A stretch of 64,000 nucleotides of DNA, taken from the NCBI GenBank assembly GCA_013180625.2, contig SNVD02008008.1:186001-250000 (forward strand), given 5' to 3'. Origin of the DNA: Boswellia sacra (Eukaryota; Streptophyta; Magnoliopsida; Sapindales; Burseraceae). Below, in pieces: positions 1 to 11,814 of this stretch. The position numbers were made by a program, and so were the translations under genes. Position 1 is the stretch's first letter. Each line of letters starts with the position of its first letter. Below the pieces are notes generated by a model, which was not told where the DNA came from, made no database searches, and was given only the letters and a program-made list of their open reading frames with translations.

Positions 1-159
1 TTATTTATAAATAACTCTTATGTAACTTAAATTAGGAAAATATCACTGAATAAAAAAATATAAAATATAAAATTTTATGACGTAGTAATTATTAATCTAA
101 ATGATATTTAGATAATTAATTGTATATGAGTTATAGATCTTACACAACTTTTATTTGGG

Positions 160-1480
160 AGGCTGGCATTGAAAAATAATAGAAAAATAAATCTTAATCA
201 TTTATTTTATTTGAAGTTAGATATCATGGATATATAAAAAAGGAGAGGAAACACTAATGGCCATGCAAAATAAGGAAATCCTAAGAGAAACCGAAACTAT
301 GATCATCAGTCACAATCATATTTCTCAGTACGCAAAAGGACATCGGGAATTATGTAAGTGAAATGATGATAAAAGGATTTTCTCCACTCCTTGTAATTAA
401 AGTTGAGTTTCTGCCCTCTCTCCCAGTGGCCCTCAGCTCCACTGATGAAGCATAATTTTTCTAATTCAGTAATTCCTTCAATTATAATTGGACCTCTCCA
501 TTATCCTTGTACTCCTAGATCGGTTGTGATGTACTACAGGCCTCGTAGTCCTAGCTCCTCGGTCACTTGGAGGACTGATTCAATCTGGGCATCATAGGTA
601 AATCCTGTAAAGAACTACAGAATTAATTAATGGTGCACAAAATGTAATAAAGCCAAATGAAATATGATACATTACTCTTAAACCTAACTAATTAATTTTG
701 AGATAGGAGATTACTGAGAAATTTGGTGCCTATACTCGTCTCCGAAACGATTAATGTTCCTGTAGCCAAGTACAAACTTGAATTTCTCCTCACAATCATT
801 AAAAGTATCATTACGTCGTGGAATTTCCCAATTCCATGAATTCATGCTTCCCCTTGTAAACCGAGTTTGAGCTGCAGAGAAGGTAAATAACAAGAACATG
901 GTAGAGAATCTGTGCTGAATTTTGCAAAGAAGAAGCCATAAATAATGAAATATAATTTGTTTAATCTAGATCGAGGAATAAGCTCTTTGGAAATAAGCGT
1001 TTTGCATGAGCCTTATATATAGAGCAGTTAGGTTTGGTTAGGTTTGGTTTTAATATAAGCAAACGATGCAAATAATCTCATTTGCGTAGTCCCATGATTC
1101 TCATCTGGTAACCGCTATAGTTCTTATGGAGGTTTGCTTTGGTATAAAATATTAGTATTCCTGTAACAATGAGAAACGACATATAAATCTCGATAAACTG
1201 AAATAATTATTTGATTTACGTAAAACTTATTATCCTGCAACAAATTCTTATTTTAGAATTATTATTTATTTATTTTCTTTATTATTATCTCTTGTACATT
1301 GTCAATGAAATTCGGTCACTGAAATCTGATTTAATTTTCACGCACTGTTTCTACATTTCTGCTATAAATAAACTATAGTATACAACAGAAAATCATATAT
1401 ATTAAACATTAAATTAAATACTATATCATTAGTCTGTACGATTTTTTTGGGTTAAAAAAAAAAAACATTCGCTTTAAATT
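160..1480. repeat. Tandem duplication block, copy 1 (uninterrupted)
   Basis: This stretch is a diverged copy of the block that starts near 2610. Shared landmarks include the string AAAAATAATAGAAAAATAAATC (170s and 2620s), the ENODL pseudogene, and ATCCTGCAACAAATTCTTAT (1230s and 4460s). The offset between copies is about 2.45 kb. Copy 1 has no insertion where copy 2 carries the solo LTR and the CACTA element, so it serves as the empty-site reference. Seen directly by aligning the two copies by eye. Confidence 0.8.
398..939 (-). pseudogene. Broken early nodulin-like (phytocyanin) gene, copy 1
   Basis: Read on the minus strand, exon 1 starts at the ATG at 939-937 and opens MASSLQNSA. An indel then breaks the frame in the signal peptide; the hydrophobic run MFLLFTFSAA is only open from an internal Met. 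Exon 2 begins after an AG at about 604 and carries the family landmarks FTYD, ESVLQVTEE, a frame-shifted DYEACSTS, EYKDN, FISGAEGHWERGQKL. In the intact paralogs this last motif reads GHC.KGQK, so the disulphide Cys is replaced by Trp. There is also an in-frame stop just before EYKDN. It is a decayed copy of the ENODL family found further right. No product is expected. Confidence 0.75.
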
Positions 1481-2609
1481 GCCTATGATGTGTAACCAAT
1501 TATGTAGCTTTTTGGATGCATTGTCGTCATTTCTTATATCATTAACTAATGAAAATTTAATGCACACGTAAGCTCAACGCAGTCTTAAATATATATGCAA
1601 TCTAAATATACCTATATAACTCACCCAACGAAAATTCTCTGGTTGGTTCCGCCCCTAGAACTCAAATCAAGTGATCTGAATATTGTTCTTTTCTTTGTCT
1701 TCGTTTTCAGCTCAATCGCAAGGATTCGTGTTTACTATTAAGCTAGTAATAGTTGGGGAAATGAACTTCTTTATGGATTTCGGTGGCTTTCATGAAAATT
1801 ACCAAGATGTTGTAGAGACTATGATTTGAGAGGTTCACTGTGAATGTGCAAAGAAAAAAAAAAGAGGAAGAAAGCTATTGTAAAATATAATTGACGGTGA
1901 TGAAGAATGGTATGCTTTAAGAAGCAGATTTTATCTTCTCCAATGGTGATTGGTGATCAAAGATGGATGAAGTTCAAGTTTAAGAAAAAATTTCAGAAAG
2001 AATCGGAAAAAGACTTTTATCAATTGCCATTATTATTTATTATTGAAAATAATTCAAATTATAAATTGTCAAAGTTGAGGATTCTTTTTTAAATTTGATA
2101 AATATTTAATAGTGAATGAGCTAGGTTAGTGATTGATGTGGCAATACCATGTTACTTGTCACATAATTTGGAATTCAAATTTTGAGATCCCATTTTAAAA
2201 ACGTTTCATTATTTTTTACTAGAAATATGAGTTATGTTATAAATTCAAGAAATTGGAGGGAAATAATTAAAAAAAAACCCAAATAGGGGACAGAGAAAGT
2301 AGATATTAACGAGTTTTTCTTGTTTGGCTCCAAAAAAATTTTGGAATTTTTTTTTTTGATTTTACAAACTTTAATATTTTATTGGTTTTTATTTATTTCT
2401 AATTATAATATTTTATTATAAAATTATTTTAATTAAACAAAAGGGTAGGATAATACTTACTCTAGTCAATATGTTACTATCCAATCTAAAGGACTAAACC
2501 TTGGAGTGTCTCTATTTATCTCAATCCAAATATCAGGGTTAAAATTAATTTATGTTGGACATAAGGTAAAGGTGAGTTTTTTTTTTTAATGAGTAAATAG
2601 CTTTATGTA
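1481..2609. other. Gene-free AT-rich spacer between the duplicated blocks
   Basis: No supported gene, RNA or element ends were seen. Poly-A/T tracts are common (for example around 1450, 1855, 2270, 2340 and 2578). The small open frame at 1907-2092 has lysine-rich low-complexity content and no family landmarks. Confidence 0.6.
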
Positions 2610-2849
2610 TGAGGCAGGCGTTAAAAAATAATAGAAAAATAAATCATAGCCATTCATTTAAAATGCCAATAGCCAAAAAAAAAAAAAAACGAATCCTAAA
2701 AGAAATTAATCAAAATATAATGTCTATCATCAATCATATTTCAACTCAAATTACCTAAAAACACCTACAAAATTCCCTAAACATTTTTCAAAATAATAGT
2801 ATCAACGAGATAATCATAATAAACTATTCTCCACTCCTTATAATTAAAT

Positions 2850-3375
2850 TCGAGCTTTTACCCTTTCTCACAGAGGCCCTCAGCTCCACTGATATGAAGT
2901 ATAATTTTCCTAATTCATTAACCCCTTCAATCATAGTTTGACCTCCATAATCCTTGTATTCCTTGATGTCCTGCAGCCCTCATAGTCATCCTTGGTCGCT
3001 TGGAGGACGGACTCAACTGGGGTCATAGGTAAATCCTGTCAAAAATTTTAAAATTAATTAACAGAGATATATGGTGCACAAGATGGATAAAGCTAAAAAT
3101 ATTGAAATATGATATATTATTGTCAAACATAATTAATTTTGAGATAGGAGATTACAGAGAAATTTGATGCCTGCCAAGTCGGCTCTTCGGAAATCATCGA
3201 TGCTGTTGGCAAATACGACATTCGATTTCTCCCCAATATGATTAAAAGTATGATTAGGTTGTGCAATTTTCCAATTCCATGGAGTTTGACGTAATTTCAC
3301 TGCTGCACAGAAGGTAAATAACAAGAAAATGGACAGGATCAGAATCGGCGTTGAATTTTGCAATGAAGAAGCCAT
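2850..3375 (-). pseudogene. Broken early nodulin-like (phytocyanin) gene, copy 2
   Basis: Exon 1 (start 3375, minus) is open for 80 codons. It has a clear signal peptide, MASSLQNSTPILILSIFLLF, ending near FCAA, then WNWKIAQPNHTFNHIGEK, which is strongly diverged from the intact paralogs. Exon 2 begins after an AG near 3030 with FTYDPS. Its frame is then broken at least twice: between FTYDPS and ESVLQATKDDYEGC, and again before IKEYKDY. The ISGAEGLCEKG stretch lies in yet another frame and has Leu in place of the conserved His before the Cys. It could still make a short secreted peptide from exon 1, but there is no evidence for that. Confidence 0.72.
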
Positions 3376-3598
3376 TAGTGAATATTATAGCTTAATATAG
3401 ATCGAGCTGGAAGGAATATCCAAGCTCTCTGGCGAACGTGGCAAATATTCCCATTTTCATAATCGCATGATTCGCATTAGTAAACGCTCCCATTCTTATA
3501 TATCGAAGTTTGATTTGGTATAGAAAATTATCATTCCTATAACATGGGAAAATCACGTATAAATATCGTTAAACTAAAATAATTATTTGATTTATGTA

Positions 3599-4419
3599 TG
3601 TTAGTATCCGTGTGTCGAGCTGGTATCGAGATTCGTCTAGTATTGTTGTCGAGCTTGTATCCAGTGTCGTGTTGTTGTTTTGTCAAGTGTTGAGAATATT
3701 GTTGAGATGTGTCGAGATATGTCGAGTTGATTGTGTCGAGATATGTCGAACTGTGTCGAGTTGATTATGTCGAGATATGTCGAGACGTGTCGAGTTGATT
3801 ATGTCGAGTTATTGGTGTCAAGTGTGGTTTTGTCGAGTTTCGATTTCGTCTAGTGTCGAGACCTTGTTGAGTGTCGAGTAGTTGTTGTGTCATGATTGTT
3901 GCGTGACGAGAAAATGTCGAGTTGACGAGATCATGTCGTGTGTCGAGCTTATATGCGTATCGAGGTTGCTCATATGCATCGTGTTGAGTTGGTGAGTTTT
4001 CATGTCGAGATTGTCAAGTGTTGGTAACGAGATTGTCGAGTGTCGAGCACTTGAGCCGAGAGTGCTAATGACGAGTTCTGATTTGGTAATAACATGCATG
4101 TGCCATACACATGTTATGTTTTGATCAACTTGTGATGAAACAATAATATTAGTTATCTGTGACAGAGAGTGGGCAGTGTCACTAGAGTTTATGATCTTTA
4201 TGAAGATTTTATTTTATAAAGAGTAGGTCAATGTGTGAGGGTGAGTCAACACTGTAAAAGGTCATAAAGATTGTACAAACAAGAACTTAGTGAATTGCAG
4301 CTCTATAACTGTCCGTGAATGTAGGTTTTATAACCGAACTACGTAAAAATCCTCTTGTGCCAATTTACTTAACAGTTTACTGTTTTATTTTATATAACTG
4401 TATCCTTCCAGAACTCTCA
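3599..4419 (+). mobile_element. Solo LTR of a probable copia-type retrotransposon
   Basis: The element begins TGTTAGTATCCG and ends AACTCTCA (TG...CA). It is flanked by the perfect 5-bp target duplication ATGTA (3594-3598 and 4420-4424). The paralogous block copy 1 reads GATTTACGTAAAACTT at 1213-1228, i.e. the same sequence with one ATGTA-like unit and no insertion. This proves the insertion boundaries. Near its right end the LTR has CCGTGAATGTAGG...ACCGAACTACGTAAA (4313-4349), which resembles the U5 of the copia element at 51.7-59.9 kb. That supports plus orientation and copia affinity. No internal coding region remains, as expected after recombination between two LTRs. Confidence 0.9.
3610..4060 (+). 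repeat. TGTCGAG-rich degenerate tandem array inside the solo LTR
   Basis: TGTCGAG and close variants (TGTCGAGA, TGTCGAGT, GTGTCGAGTTGATTATG) recur many times. In places the spacing is 15-35 bp, as in the run GTGTCGAGTTGATTATGTCG that repeats around 3730-3800. The array fills more than half of the LTR. Confidence 0.85.
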
Positions 4420-4617
4420 ATGTAAAACTTTCGATATGATCGATCAATTCTTAATTTCTATCCTGCAACAAATTCTTATTTTATAATAATTATGTATTTA
4501 TTTTCTTCATTATTATCTCTTATGCATTGTCCATAAAGTTCAGGTCACTGAAATCTGATTTTCACGCGCTGTTTTTGCATTTCTAATATGGATAAAATAT
4601 AGTACGTTACTGCAGAA

Positions 4618-5000
4618 AAATAGGACTTTTACGACGGGCCGAAACAGCGGTAAAAAGCCTTTTACAGCGGACATACGGTGGTTTAAGCCCGTCATATAAA
4701 ATGATACCATAAAAAGTCATTTTGCTTTTTACCGCGATTTCAACCCACTGTAAAAATGGTTTTGCTGCAGTCAATAGGACCGCCGTATAAATTCGTGGTC
4801 TAGCATAAAATTATTTACAGCGGGCGTGCGACCCACCGTAAAAAGTCTACTGTGGGTTTCTTACCCCGTAAATGATTTTACCGCGGTCACATTGACTAAA
4901 GTAAAAATTCGTGATCTGACATTTACCGCAGGTGTGTAGCCCGCTGTAAAAAGTACTTGTTGTTGTCCCATGTTTGGTTTGTCATTAACAGTGGTCGTTG
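4618..5000. repeat. Left subterminal repeats of the CACTA element
   Basis: About a dozen imperfect copies of a 12-15 bp motif occur in alternating orientation, such as TTTACAGCGG, ACAGCGGTAAAAAG, CCGCTGTAAAAAG and CACCGTAAAAAG. In the CACTA family such arrays are binding sites for the TNPA-type protein. The same motif is at the other end of the element. Confidence 0.75.
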
Positions 5001-6468
5001 GGCCCGCAATAAAAAAATGCTTAAGTCCCAGAACCCTTTTTGCCATTTTTATGAAATCTGGGTATGTAACCATTTTTTTAATCTATTTTTTCTAATTAAT
5101 TCAAATAATTCATCATATAATAACATGAACTAATAAAATGATATTCCAATAAAAAAAAAAGAGTACAACAAAAGAGTATATTCACATATACATAAATTAA
5201 TAAGTTATACATTCACATACAACATAAGAGTATCAAGTTTATTTGCAATCAAGTACAAAATAAGTTTAAAAGTCTTATTCTCATTCAAGTTTTCATGTGA
5301 AAAAAACCAGCACAAATAAAATGTAATAATTAGATGTCTTACTATTACTAAGTTTATTAGAGAAGTTCAAATAAAAGTTATATGCCAAAATTTATTTATT
5401 ACTGAGTAATGATAAATAACTTCATATATACCTAATTCTCCTCCTCATTTGTTGTTGCGACGTCCGCGTTAATGCGATTTTGGTGTGCACTTGAAGCATC
5501 CGAAACTCAAACCTAAGACACTTTAAAAAATTTAGAAAAACTTGTAATCCTAAATAGTTCCAAACAAAACAAAATGCCATCCATTTTTGGACTCTGACTA
5601 ATCCTATTTAGGCAAACAGTGCAACATTTCAAATCACTCTTATCATCTTCATATAATAGCTTTGATTTCAATTGCAAGTGTACATGTATTTATATGTAAA
5701 GATAATTCTGCACTTTGCAGCTTAGATCAATAACTTTGATTTGTTTGTTAAGTTTTATCTAAAAATTTTTTAATTGCAGCCAAAGATTTTGAACAAATTA
5801 AGAAAAATTCATGGAAAGCCAATGAACAAAATCCATAAACAATTAAGCAAAAAAGGCCTTTAAAAATGGCCATAGCTCAACTCAGTATATATATAAATAT
5901 TCAGTTTCAGTCTCCACTATTAACCTCTATTCTCTAATTCATAGAACAAAAGACAAAAGAATAAAAAAAAATCAACTACAGAATAGTACATGATAAAATG
6001 TAGTAGGCACAAAACTTTTAAATGTTGAATGCTTTAACCATGCTGATTCTTATTGTGTCATGATCAAGTCCTAACACACATAAATACCAAAAATTCAGTT
6101 TTGCTCTTCCTAGAAATCACATAGTTTAGTAAGGCACTGCTGTGATATTTTTTTTTACCAGTGTAAGCTTGGTAGAAAGCAAATTAGAAGTATAGCAGCA
6201 CAAGACACATATGCAAACAAGATGGAAGCAAACTTGTCTACTAAGAACAGGACAAGAGCAAGGAAAAACAAATAACAACTATACAAGGCACAATGTGTAG
6301 AGAAAATTCATGGATAGTCTCCCTAAATCAGAATCCAAGCAAACATTAAGCTTTATAAGTTTTAGATTTAATCACAACAGTTAAGGTAACACTAAAGATT
6401 CAACAAAGGACAATAATTAGTTTTGTACTAATTCCTAATAGATACATAATAAGTCTAATTTTTATACA

Positions 6469-7719
6469 TTATTTTCATCTTTTATCTTGAGTTTTATGTT
6501 TCCCTTTTGTGTTTAATTGACGAATTTTGTCTAAGTTTGTTTGAGTTGTACCTAAAGGAATTTTAGGATTGTAAATCCGATTAAATGAAGACAAAATTCT
6601 ACAATATTATATTACATGTGGAAGGGTAATTTTGGAAGTCTTGTGGAGGAAAATGAGCTGGACAGGAATTTTAAAACATCCCATTTACACTTTCAGTGGA
6701 CCACTTCTACCAAGCTAAGTGGATTGACTTTTGAGGGGACAGAATGATCATGCCAAGGGAATCTCTAGGAGAGGCAATGAGGATGTTGTTCTTTAGGGTC
6801 GACTAGGAAAGGGAGAACAAAAAGGGGATTCAGACTAAGGCAAAAACTGTGAGCAGAAGGTAGATCTCTGATGATTCAGACTTGGAGAGGAATTGCTTAC
6901 AAAGGAGGGGCAAAAACCAGACATCCATCATCCTCATCATCAAAGATTCAATTCTCCATAGCTAGTTTTTCTATCCCTATCTTCACTTATGTTTAAAAAC
7001 ATGTTTAACTTTGTGTTTGTTTGTAATATGAACTAATTTCCATTTTCTAGGGTAAAGATGTAGTCGTATTTTGACGTTTAATTTCTCTTGATTTTAGTTG
7101 ATTGATGTTAATTCCAATATTATTGAGCAATTTAATTACATGCCTAATGCTTGTGATTTTCTAGCCAATTGTTGCATGAATTGAGATGTAGATTGAGACT
7201 GAGAAGTGATGTTCACATTAGTCTGTAGATTGAGACTGAGAAGTGAGATAGAGATATGAATGTGATTTGTGCAATCTTGTATGATTTCTTTTGTTTAATG
7301 GGTATTAATAGTGAGTTAAATGAGACAGAGATGTGATTCTAATATATTGATATACAATATTATTGCTTGAGAAAGAATAATAATCAAATTAGTGAAATCG
7401 ATTGGCAACAATAGGAATAAATATTGGTTAATTGAATCAGAGAAATTAAATTGATTAATTCTGGTAAAATCGGATCTCTAGATTTTTAATCATTAAATTC
7501 TTCTATCCAAAATTGCTGTAAGTGTACGTAGTGTTAAATTTAGTTTAATCAAGTTTTACTTAAACTTCCCAATAGCTCAATTCTCTTTTATAATTAGTTT
7601 AATTAATTAGAGATTAATACAATTTCGGTATTTAGTAGCAACAGTCCTTGTGGGACGATACTTATACTCTCATTTTATTACTTGTCCATGATATCGTGTA
7701 CTTGCGATTTTATGCAACA
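6469..7719 (+). mobile_element. LTR-like repeat inserted in the CACTA element
   Basis: The right boundary is supported. The sequence ends GATTTTATGCAACA, and an inverted copy elsewhere starts TGTTACATAAAATC exactly where it enters an ENODL block (51243). The right flank ATACA (7720-7724) also occurs at 6464-6468, which suggests a 1.25-kb unit with a 5-bp duplication. However, the left end there (TTATTTTCATC) is not the expected TG, so the left boundary is tentative. The last 480 bp match 51243-51706 in reverse. No coding sequence was seen. Confidence 0.45.
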
Positions 7720-8169
7720 ATACACTTGCATAGTTTTAATAATAGATAAAAGAGGAAAATAGAGGATGTGTGCATAACACCCTTAAAAATCTTGATTCAA
7801 ATTGCATCAAATTTTATATAAGATTCCAACAGAACCCAAATTATTACAATTGCAAACAGTAGTAAGACCTTTTGTTAACAATACAATTTTTTTCATCATC
7901 AAGTTAAAGTTAAGTAAATACCTGAGGTCATATAGGTGGTGACAGCTGCTCTTCTATGTCTGGAAATTTCTGTTGTAGAAAGTTGTACAACCAAGTATTG
8001 TAGTCCTTCAATTCTTTGTTCTCTACTCGCATTTCATGTAACTCTTGATGCGATTTCTCTACATCAACAGATTGAGATGAGCATTGACTTTTAATAACAG
8101 ATGGAGATGGACCGTGGCCATATGTGCTGGCATAACTGTAGATGCACGTATAATTACAGATGAGAAGCA

Positions 8170-8410
8170 TATATACAATGATTTGTATAAGAGAATTACG
8201 AAATAAAATGAAAAAAATGCCCACATACATATGATACAATGATTTGTATAAGAGAATTACAAAATAAAATGAAAAAGAATGCCCACATACATAACTGCGG
8301 ATGCACATATAAGAAGAATGCCACTCTATACAGTTGTAAACAAATGAAACAAACACACATATAAGAAGAATGCCACTTTATACAGTTGTAAAAAAATGAA
8401 ACAAACAAAT
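8170..8410. repeat. Two adjacent short tandem duplications
   Basis: GATTTGTATAAGAGAATTAC recurs at about 8181 and 8242 (period about 61 bp). The segment ATATAAGAAGAATGCCACT is duplicated at about 8309 and 8360, together with the following TATACAGTTGTAAA. The long open frames that overlap this stretch on the minus strand are products of the duplication, not conserved coding sequence. Confidence 0.75.
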
Positions 8411-9641
8411 TAATAAGGTTTAAGCAGCAAACAATAAGAAATAGAGCAAAAAAGAACCAATACTTTTTTGTGCTTTTTTTTTTCAAATTTACAGACTCAA
8501 AGTAAACACCTTCAAGCATTGGTGCGGACAAAATTTTCCATGTAGAAATTAAGTTAACTCCAAACTAATCCTTGTGGACTAATAAGAAATTTAAATTTGC
8601 AGATGCCTTAATGTCTTTCTTGCACTAGCGCTTATCCAATGTTTGGAGCTCGTAGGATTATAGATATGTTAGATGCATCTAATATCATTCTTGTTGAAAA
8701 AATAAAAAAATAAAATAATTACAGCAACATTTCCAATCATAATAAACTTGAAGGTCAACTCCTTCAGCTAAATACAAAACAATGCTTTTTGCACCCAGCC
8801 AACTCTTTACACAAAAGAAAGAAATAATTCTTATTGAAAGCCATTTGCGAATAGTATATAAATAAAAACATAAAAATAAAAAAGCATACGTAAGCTCTGT
8901 AATGCTTTCTGATTTGAACCAATACCATCCGAGTATGAAACCTGCAGAGGAATCTAACTCCCACTCAAATGATATCTGCAAGAATAAAAAATTAGGAATA
9001 ATGCACCTTTTGATAAGAAGAAATATTTTAATCAGTTAGTAGTCTTTAATTTAATCAAATTATTTCTTTTATGCGATTAACATTCCTATAAACAAAATTA
9101 CTGTCTCAAAACTCCTACTAAAAATTCTTGTTCAACTTCAACTAAAAAACAACTTTCATGAAATACAAAATACAAACTAAATGATCATATATCTTAAAAA
9201 TTGATACAAAATGCAAATAAAAAAATTGTTATTTTCCGTTGTTAATATCTGTGACTTTGTCCCTTAAAAAAATGGGGAAAGTCTGTGCAAAGAAAGGAGC
9301 AGGATAAGACGTACCAGAGGCAAGAAGCATTTTACTTTGGATTGTAAAACCGATAGATTTTTGGTCAAAGACAAAAAATTGATGAAGCGGATTTGAATAT
9401 AAAGAACCATAGATATCAAGCTACCATAAATAATAAGACAACAATAAATAAGAAAAATTAACATAATCACACTTGAATATAAAATAATGGAGCTGTTATA
9501 CAATGGTCAAAATAGTCCAATTCACACAAAATTTAGACTACTTTATAGTCTAATTAAGAATGTCACTGGTTTATGGTTTAGATTTGGGAAAATTATGGTT
9601 TAGATGGGGAGATAATTAAAGGTGAGGGTGGTGTAGTTGAG

Positions 9642-10528
9642 ATGTTTTCGCAGGAAGTTTCGGTCTTGAATGATGAAGTTCATAATAGGGAAACTGAATC
9701 TGAGGTTGAAGGTTTTATAATAGTTGTGGGTTCAATAGGTGGAGAAACCCAAGTTGTTCACGTAGAGGATACTTCGGTGGTTGCCAAGGAAGAGGATTTG
9801 AACAGAGGACTGGTTGAGGAAAATGTGAAGAGAGATAGCGAAATGGTTGGTACATACTGGTAGTGAATCAGAGGGCCATGGAGCTGAAAATGGGGTTGGA
9901 TCTTCTGCAGTGGTCTTTGATGCTCTGAACAGAGAACCACAAGTTATTGTGGAGGAAGTTGTTATGGAGAGTAGCGATTCTTCGGGGAAAGAACTGCTTA
10001 GCAAGATCGGGAAACAAATACTAGTGGGGATGATGCACATCAAGATTTGGAGACACACAAGTTGGAAAATTTGGAGGATGAAATAGGGAATCCTAGTATT
10101 AAAACTGCCATTGCTGATTCCTCAGCTACCATTGATACTTTCGATGAAAGTTTAAGTTTTTCACTAGAAGAACTGTGAGGCAATATTACGATGGTTGATG
10201 GAGGCGTTGAAAATAGATTAAATGTTTGTGCAGATGCGAAATCCTCCTATCAGCCAATCCAAGTGGTTGGAGGTGAAGATATGGCCATGGCCAAAAAGGT
10301 AAATCCTAATTCTGAAAAAAACCAATAGTTGAAGCTTAAAAGGTGTTTGTACTAGGTGACTGCTCATGATTTTGTCCCCCTCGATTCAAATATACAAGCA
10401 ATTGAAATTCATGGACAAGTTACTAGTGATGAATTGGATGGGATGTTATCATGCTCTGGGGATGTACAGAACATTAAAGATGAGAGAATGTGCAAAGGCA
10501 GTGAATTAGATTCCCAAGTTAGCGAATA
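9642..10528 (+). pseudogene. Acidic gene-like fragment carried in the CACTA element
   Basis: Two overlapping frames give one continuous acidic, Ser/Glu/Val-rich sequence if frameshifts are allowed. The first frame carries MFSQEVSVLNDEVHNRETE, then VVHVEDTSVVAKEEDLNR. The second carries HTGSESEGHGAENGVGSSAV, then QVIVEEVVMESSDSSGKELL, followed by DLETHKLENLEDEIGNPS and SATIDTFDESLSFSLEEL in another frame. Several stops follow down to about 10528. Base composition is clearly less AT-rich than the surroundings, and there is no transposase motif. It looks like the disordered N-terminal region of a host nuclear protein picked up by the transposon. The donor gene is not recognised. Confidence 0.45.
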
Positions 10529-10839
10529 GTATCCGACTGTTTGCATCATTGAGTCTAAGAATTCTTATTTATAAATAAATTGCTTACCTAAAACGGCCAA
10601 AATTTCCAGATGCAAGCTTCAAACTGGATGCTTCAACTTGATCTTGCCTCTCAGTCACTTCTGTTTGGCAAGGACTAAGCTTGCATTTGAGATTTGACTT
10701 TGCACAGTCAAAGTCCAGAAGGAATTTGAGAGGGAAGGAAAGTCACATCTGAGGTTTGAGGGAAGGAATTTCTACTGTCCATGTGAGATTTGAGAGGGAA
10801 TTTGAGAGATTGAAGAAATTAGGGATTTGAGAGGGAAGC

Positions 10840-10842
<3 letters not shown>

Positions 10843-10872
<30 letters not shown>
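10843..10872. repeat. (AG)15 microsatellite
   Basis: An uninterrupted run of 15 AG units lies just inside the right subterminal region of the CACTA element. Confidence 0.95.
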
Positions 10873-10876
<4 letters not shown>

Positions 10877-10924
10877 GGGAGAAGGGCATTAAAGAGAGTA
10901 GATAAAATATAATAATTAGACAAT

Positions 10925-11060
10925 AAAAAAGCTTTTTACTTTGGGCCTCCCAAAATGCAGTAAAGCACATAACTTCTACTGCGGGTGTGATAGCCTGCCA
11001 CAAAATTCTAACTTTTACCGCATTTTTGAAGGCTCATGGTAAATGGATGCAGTAAAAGGT
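10925..11060. repeat. Right subterminal repeats of the CACTA element
   Basis: Motifs such as CTTTTTACTTTGGG, CTACTGCGGGTGTG, TTTTACCGCATTTT and GATGCAGTAAAAGG mirror the left array and are followed directly by the terminus CCGTTTTGTAGTA. The array is shorter than on the left. Confidence 0.7.
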
Positions 11061-11814
11061 CCGTTTTGTAGTAGTTTACACAACATAAAATCATATACAT
11101 AAAATTAAATATTAGGCTAGTTTGGGGTTACTATAGAGAAAAGCGGTTTCTGCTTTGTTTTAGAAAAAAAGGAAAAATTCAAATAACGACCCAAATTTAG
11201 GACCCTCTTAGAAATATAACCCAGTCCTGTAAAATTTGCATGCAATGACCCTTTTGGCTATGAAATTACTTAAATATCTATATCAATTTAATTAATTCAA
11301 ATTTTATTAATTTGCTTCATTCCCTCCAATTCTTAATTGAAAGCAGCATACTCCTCATCAACGAATCCAAAACCTCTTAGCATTTGCTTCCGCAACCGTT
11401 TCCATTAGCCCTTCAAATTTGAAGTGCTTGCATAACCACTTCCATATCCAATACACATTCTGACATCGGCATTTTGCTACAAGGAAAAGGTAGTGAAGCG
11501 AAGGAGGAGACGAAGAGGGAATTAGGGATCTACGATTTCAAGAGTGAAATCAAACGGTTAGTCTCGTTTATGTTGTTATTTTGTTGTTCTGCTCTGATGA
11601 TAATACATGGAAATCATGTTAGCTGTAGGAAAACGATGGAAAAGATATTAAATGTAGGAAAATTTGGAATTAAGGAAATTAGGGATTTTGTTAGATTTTG
11701 ATGTTGAATACATGTGTTTTGGGCGTTTTGGATGGTTATTGGAGGTAGATTGACTGTTAAAAATCTATTTTGGGAGCTTAGGATGTGCAAAAATGGTAGT
11801 GTGTAGTGTGTCCG

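Larger units (their letters stand above)
5437..8981 (-). pseudogene. Possible degenerate CACTA transposase-type gene
   Basis: Several minus-strand exon-like pieces lie in order inside the CACTA element. One at about 8130-7928 reads YGHGPSPSVIKSQCSSQS, then a heptad-like acidic segment EKSHQELHEMRVENKELKDY, then WLYNFLQQKFPDIEEQL and a stop. The layout resembles the C-terminal end of plant Ptta/En/Spm transposases, where a coiled coil is followed by a short QxFP-like segment. A second piece at about 5510-5437 ends INADVATTNEEEN plus stop. Between them the sequence is AT-rich and not open. The family call rests on layout and position only, not on a catalytic motif. The region at 8170-8410 also has two short tandem duplications. 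Confidence 0.35.
4608..11073. mobile_element. CACTA (En/Spm-type) DNA transposon, degenerate
   Basis: The left end reads TACTGCAGAAAAATAGGAC. The right end, reverse-complemented, reads TACTACAAAACGGACC. This matches the CACTACAAAA-type ends of plant CACTA elements with the first base altered. Both ends are followed by subterminal repeats of the type TTTACAGCGG / CCGCTGTAAAA. The flanks GT(T) on both sides suggest a 2-3 bp target duplication. Copy 1 of the duplicated block has the empty site at about 1378-1390. Length is about 6.5 kb. Inside are a degenerate minus-strand gene, an LTR-like insertion and a host-gene-like fragment. Confidence 0.75.
2610..11120. repeat. Tandem duplication block, copy 2 (split by two insertions)
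   Basis: Diverged duplicate of 160-1480. Three pieces of the original block remain: 2610-3598, 4420-4607 and 11074-11120. The first gap holds a solo LTR and the second a CACTA-type element. The final piece (TACACAACATAAAATCAT, then an ATTAAATAT-rich run) continues the same order as copy 1 around 1380-1430. Confidence 0.75.

Noticed and set aside
403..597. 64-codon plus-strand open frame
   Set aside because: It is the antisense of exon 2 of the ENODL pseudogene, which is recognisable only on the minus strand.
8196..8531. Hydrophobic minus-strand open frames, possible membrane protein
   Set aside because: The frames arise from two recent tandem duplications of AT-rich DNA and show no family landmarks. 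Only the 7928-8130 segment has coding character.
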